Source of the DNA: Oceanobacter sp. 1_MG-2023
GTDB taxonomy: Bacteria; Pseudomonadota; Gammaproteobacteria; Pseudomonadales; Oceanobacteraceae
Length of the DNA stretch: 64,000 bases
Direction: 5' to 3'
Assembly (NCBI RefSeq): GCF_030689025.1
Contig: NZ_JAUYWA010000016.1
Coordinates: 1 to 64,000 of the forward strand
The translations under genes and the position numbers were made by a program. This document shows positions 62,301 through 64,000 of the stretch, piece by piece; position 1 is the first letter of the stretch; every line of letters begins with the position of its first letter. The notes below the pieces were generated by a model. That model was not told the origin of the DNA and did no database searches. It saw only the letters and a program-made list of their open reading frames with translations.

Positions 62301-63067
62301 ATATCGCCCCAAAAGTTCCGGCACGGATTCAACAGAAAAAAATGCACCTCCACTTCACTCGAAATAGCATCCAGCACTTGCCAATAACTGCCGGGTAACG
62401 CCGCAATACCAAACACAAACAGCCGCTTGGGCAAGCCTGCCAGCCGTTCAGGGTAGCGCCGTACCAGATCTGCCAGTTGCTCCATCAGTCGTGCCCGGTG
62501 CGCCAGGCTCTGACCCTGTTGCTCACAGTCAGCCACCAGCGCCCGCCAGACCAGCGGTTGCCATGGATGACGGCTGACATCCGCCCCTTCTACCTGATCT
62601 TCACCCGCTTCCCAGGCCAACAACCAGTCTGGCCGATACACCAGGTATTGATCGAACACATCGGCAATGGTTTGTGCCAGCTGATAACATTTGATACCAG
62701 CCTCATCGTCATCAAGATAATGGGCAATCGCTTTGCATGGATGATCGTCTCCGGCACCGGCCACCAGGCCCGGCAGCAACCGCATCAGTTTCCATATCAT
62801 CAATTGTTTGTCGAAGTGGGAGCGCTCCGGCAAATCCGGCCGCAAGCGATTAAATATCTGCCAAACAAAACTGAACGGCAGCGGAAACTCCAGCTGCGCC
62901 GAGACACCAAGACCATCAGCAATGTTCAATTTGAGCCAATGTGCCATACCCTGGCTTTGCACCAGAATCGCTTCACGCTCGAAAGGAGACGGTGGGTTTT
63001 GTTGCATCAGTGACAACAAAATCCCTTTCAGAACGTCCAGATCGTTGGAATGGTAGAGTTTGAGCAT
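59369..63067 (-). CDS. recC: Exodeoxyribonuclease V gamma subunit
   Basis: Chi-recognition subunit of RecBCD, with inactive helicase and nuclease folds. It begins MLKLYHSNDLDVLKGILLSL and has VQSQGMAHWLKLNIAD and the C-terminal GMNDVDYPR, typical of RecC. It has 1,232 residues (E. coli 1,122). The frame is open 52 codons upstream, but the ATG at 63067 is the first that aligns; its ribosome site is poor (only GGA). The gene is divergent from a 2H-phosphoesterase-like gene. The order recC-recB-recD is that of Pseudomonas, unlike E. coli, where ptrA lies between recC and recB. Confidence 0.95.
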   Translation of the reverse strand: MLKLYHSNDLDVLKGILLSLMQQNPPSPFEREAILVQSQGMAHWLKLNIADGLGVSAQLEFPLPFSFVWQIFNRLRPDLPERSHFDKQLMIWKLMRLLPGLVAGAGDDHPCKAIAHYLDDDEAGIKCYQLAQTIADVFDQYLVYRPDWLLAWEAGEDQVEGADVSRHPWQPLVWRALVADCEQQGQSLAHRARLMEQLADLVRRYPERLAGLPKRLFVFGIAALPGSYWQVLDAISSEVEVHFFLLNPCRNFWGDIVDDRRRLRILQRQPESAAYLDRGNPLLASWGQLGRDFLTLVHETELALDVEAWVDPDQPSDTMDLLHALQYDILELQDRQQAAFGADALQHSRFKQVVQADDDSLKLVSAHSPLREVQRLHDQLLHWFAQDPELNPRDVVVMVPDIDAYAAYIDAVFASVEQTDSGHSLRIPWAIADQSMLMENPLIETFLSLLGLADSRLTITEVQDWLDVAAIRTRFGIARSELEIIKDWLVRANIRWGLDGQQRGRLGLPVFEQNSWRKGLRQLLLGLMIPEVLPDSQYTPGWQGDWPITAVEGNSAELLGKLLGFVDALEYWQQTLGELRDPADWLVSLPVMLESFFCTDFNRADGVSLAEQQQQAGSLQQVRDALVRWQQELELSAVVCPAAAAGTVPGTHDATTSPLMLSGRVVRAWFNEQLGQQGGWQRFLAGPVNFCTLMPMRSIPFKVVCLLGMNDVDYPRRVPPVGFDLLASGQRRLGDRSRRDDDRYLFLEAVTSAQQHLYISYRGHGVRENNEQQPSVLVSELVDYVCDSFCLQQDQDKPHAQSREAMYQWLIETIPLQPFGAGVYMPLGHDRSAPAVITNRITSYHPLWAKVAGSHHPALLPQEREAVGDFVSRVLPLPEELLPQHSGERVIIELADMIKALHNNADFFLKRRLRANLTPYWQDHPAEEPFDLDSLERYLYRSDELDSLLGDNPAANPLVDEQGNAARQRRLERMQALGQLPVNALGQLTAQKLQASVRPLTEAVCLIRDTAIATSADSCDAEGISRQALVAAVELSGDSLARVLKETLADDRVTAGTALAWQLEGELGQCAGSVLIRYRPGAIRGKHLLAAWLELVLARQVHGDAITHALVLGLDSKQQVVQHRLDAPALQQANDILTACVAFYLQGWCQPQPLLPDLLWQLLQVEEEARDDVVAKATAQEFGELAAVSIVRCFPQLAEQLEQPEQRTAWLKQFDWLMKPLCAHHSMAEEGS

Positions 63068-63249
63068 GCAATCCGTTACCTGATGGCCGACAAAAAATAG
63101 CATTCTAACAGGGAGAGGCCGCCGCAACGCGGGACAAATCCGCGGTGATGTGCCGGACGGTGCGGTCAGTTTGCCGGATGGCTCGACAGCAGCCCGATTG
63201 ACGCTTATCTTCCCTGTCGCCAAACACCAACCTATTTTCAGGATATGCC

Positions 63250-63936
63250 ATGTCGAGCAAAATGGATGCTTATACCGAGAAACAGCGCGGTATTTATTAC
63301 AACGCTTTCCGCCAACCCATGGCCCAGCCCGAACTGCAACTGACGGGTGCCAATCCTCCTGCCGACAGTGGTTTACTACTGATATTACGTTACCCCGACA
63401 GCCTGACGCGCTTGCTCAGCCAGGCCAGCGCCAGTATTGGCCAGATCATTCCCGCCATGAGTTATGGTGCCGACACCTTGCACACCACACTGGCAACAGG
63501 CAGCAAGCTGACCCAGCGCACAGAGAACGAAGCCAACGCCCTGGAGATTCAGGCAAACCAGTGGTTTATGAACCAGGGCCAACCACTGGCACAAACCCGA
63601 CTGGCCAATGTGTGTATTGGTTTCACCGATTGGCTGTACAACAGCAACACCCTGATTGCCGCCAGCAAAGCCAACGCCGGTTTCTGGCAGCTGGCAGAAG
63701 CCCTGGTCGAAAGCGCCCAACAGGCGGGCATTGAACTGAGCATGCCCTGGGGCAGCCACATTACCGTTTCCCGCTTTTTGGCCGAGCAACAATCCGCCGA
63801 TATCATTCGCCATACCGTATCAGAATTACCGCCCTTACCCTGGGAGCCAATCACCCCCTGCGGTATTGAGTTGGTACGTTTTCAGTGTGATGCCGATGGG
63901 TTTCACTTCTTTCGGCGCGAAGACTGGTCCTGCTGA
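63250..63936 (+). CDS. 2H phosphoesterase-like protein
   Basis: A 228-residue soluble protein. Two H-x-T motifs, LHTTLATGS (about residue 78) and SHITVSRFLAE (about 169), are the signature of the 2H phosphoesterase superfamily, which includes RNA 2',3'-cyclic phosphodiesterases (ThpR/LigT). The spacing and the FHFFRRE end fit, but the rest is not a clear match to a named family. AGGATA lies before the ATG. It is divergent from recC, 182 bases away, and nothing is seen after it to the window end. The substrate is unknown. Confidence 0.7.
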   Translation: MSSKMDAYTEKQRGIYYNAFRQPMAQPELQLTGANPPADSGLLLILRYPDSLTRLLSQASASIGQIIPAMSYGADTLHTTLATGSKLTQRTENEANALEIQANQWFMNQGQPLAQTRLANVCIGFTDWLYNSNTLIAASKANAGFWQLAEALVESAQQAGIELSMPWGSHITVSRFLAEQQSADIIRHTVSELPPLPWEPITPCGIELVRFQCDADGFHFFRREDWSC

Positions 63937-64000
63937 AATCGACCTGACTATCAGAGCTATTTAAAAATCTGATAATTCAATACGACATTCGGTGTATATT

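Overview
The window is a gene-dense stretch of a gammaproteobacterial chromosome, most like the Pseudomonadales/Oceanospirillales side of the class. This is inferred from gene order: purF-metZ, cvpA-dedD-folC, truA-fimV-asd-leuBDC, a divergent gltA/sdhCDAB-sucAB-lpd-sucCD block, and recC-recB-recD. I cannot name the species. I see no rRNA, tRNA, CRISPR array, transposase, integrase or prophage gene.

Region 1 (about 1-17,750, all minus strand) holds biosynthesis and housekeeping genes: metZ, purF, cvpA, a DedD-like SPOR protein, folC, trpA, trpB, trpF, truA, fimV, asd, leuB, leuD and leuC. accD, which many relatives carry between trpA and folC, is absent; only 32 bases separate those two genes. 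Region 2 (17,750-19,920) has a LysR regulator divergent from leuC, with a palindrome between them, and a tandem universal stress protein.

Region 3 (20,000-35,040) is central carbon metabolism. It has a propionyl-CoA synthetase (prpE) followed by the TCA block sdhCDAB-sucAB-lpd-sucCD on the minus strand, with gltA divergent from sdhC. Good sigma70-like promoters face both ways, and hairpins with T-runs mark the ends of the units.

Region 4 (35,400-42,170) is envelope-related: a MOSC protein and a heptosyltransferase (waaC-like) on minus, then on plus a flippase-like membrane protein, a polyprenyl-phosphate-type family 2 glycosyltransferase, an ArnT-like family 39 glycosyltransferase and a PAP2 phosphatase. 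The last three form a tight unit that suggests lipid-linked sugar transfer to an envelope acceptor.

Region 5 (42,200-48,775) is the most unusual part. fabB, without fabA beside it, is followed by one 1,629-residue gene that appears to hold all four acetyl-CoA carboxylase functions in one chain, in the order AccA-like, long helical linker, AccD-like, biotin carboxylase, biotin carrier. With accD missing from its usual place, this suggests that a single-chain, rearranged carboxylase has replaced the usual multi-subunit enzyme and is grouped with fatty-acid elongation.

Region 6 (48,800-64,000) has a two-gene Roadblock/LC7 unit, a large AsmA-like DUF748 protein, the recC-recB-recD operon with translationally coupled junctions, and a small 2H-phosphoesterase-like gene divergent from recC.
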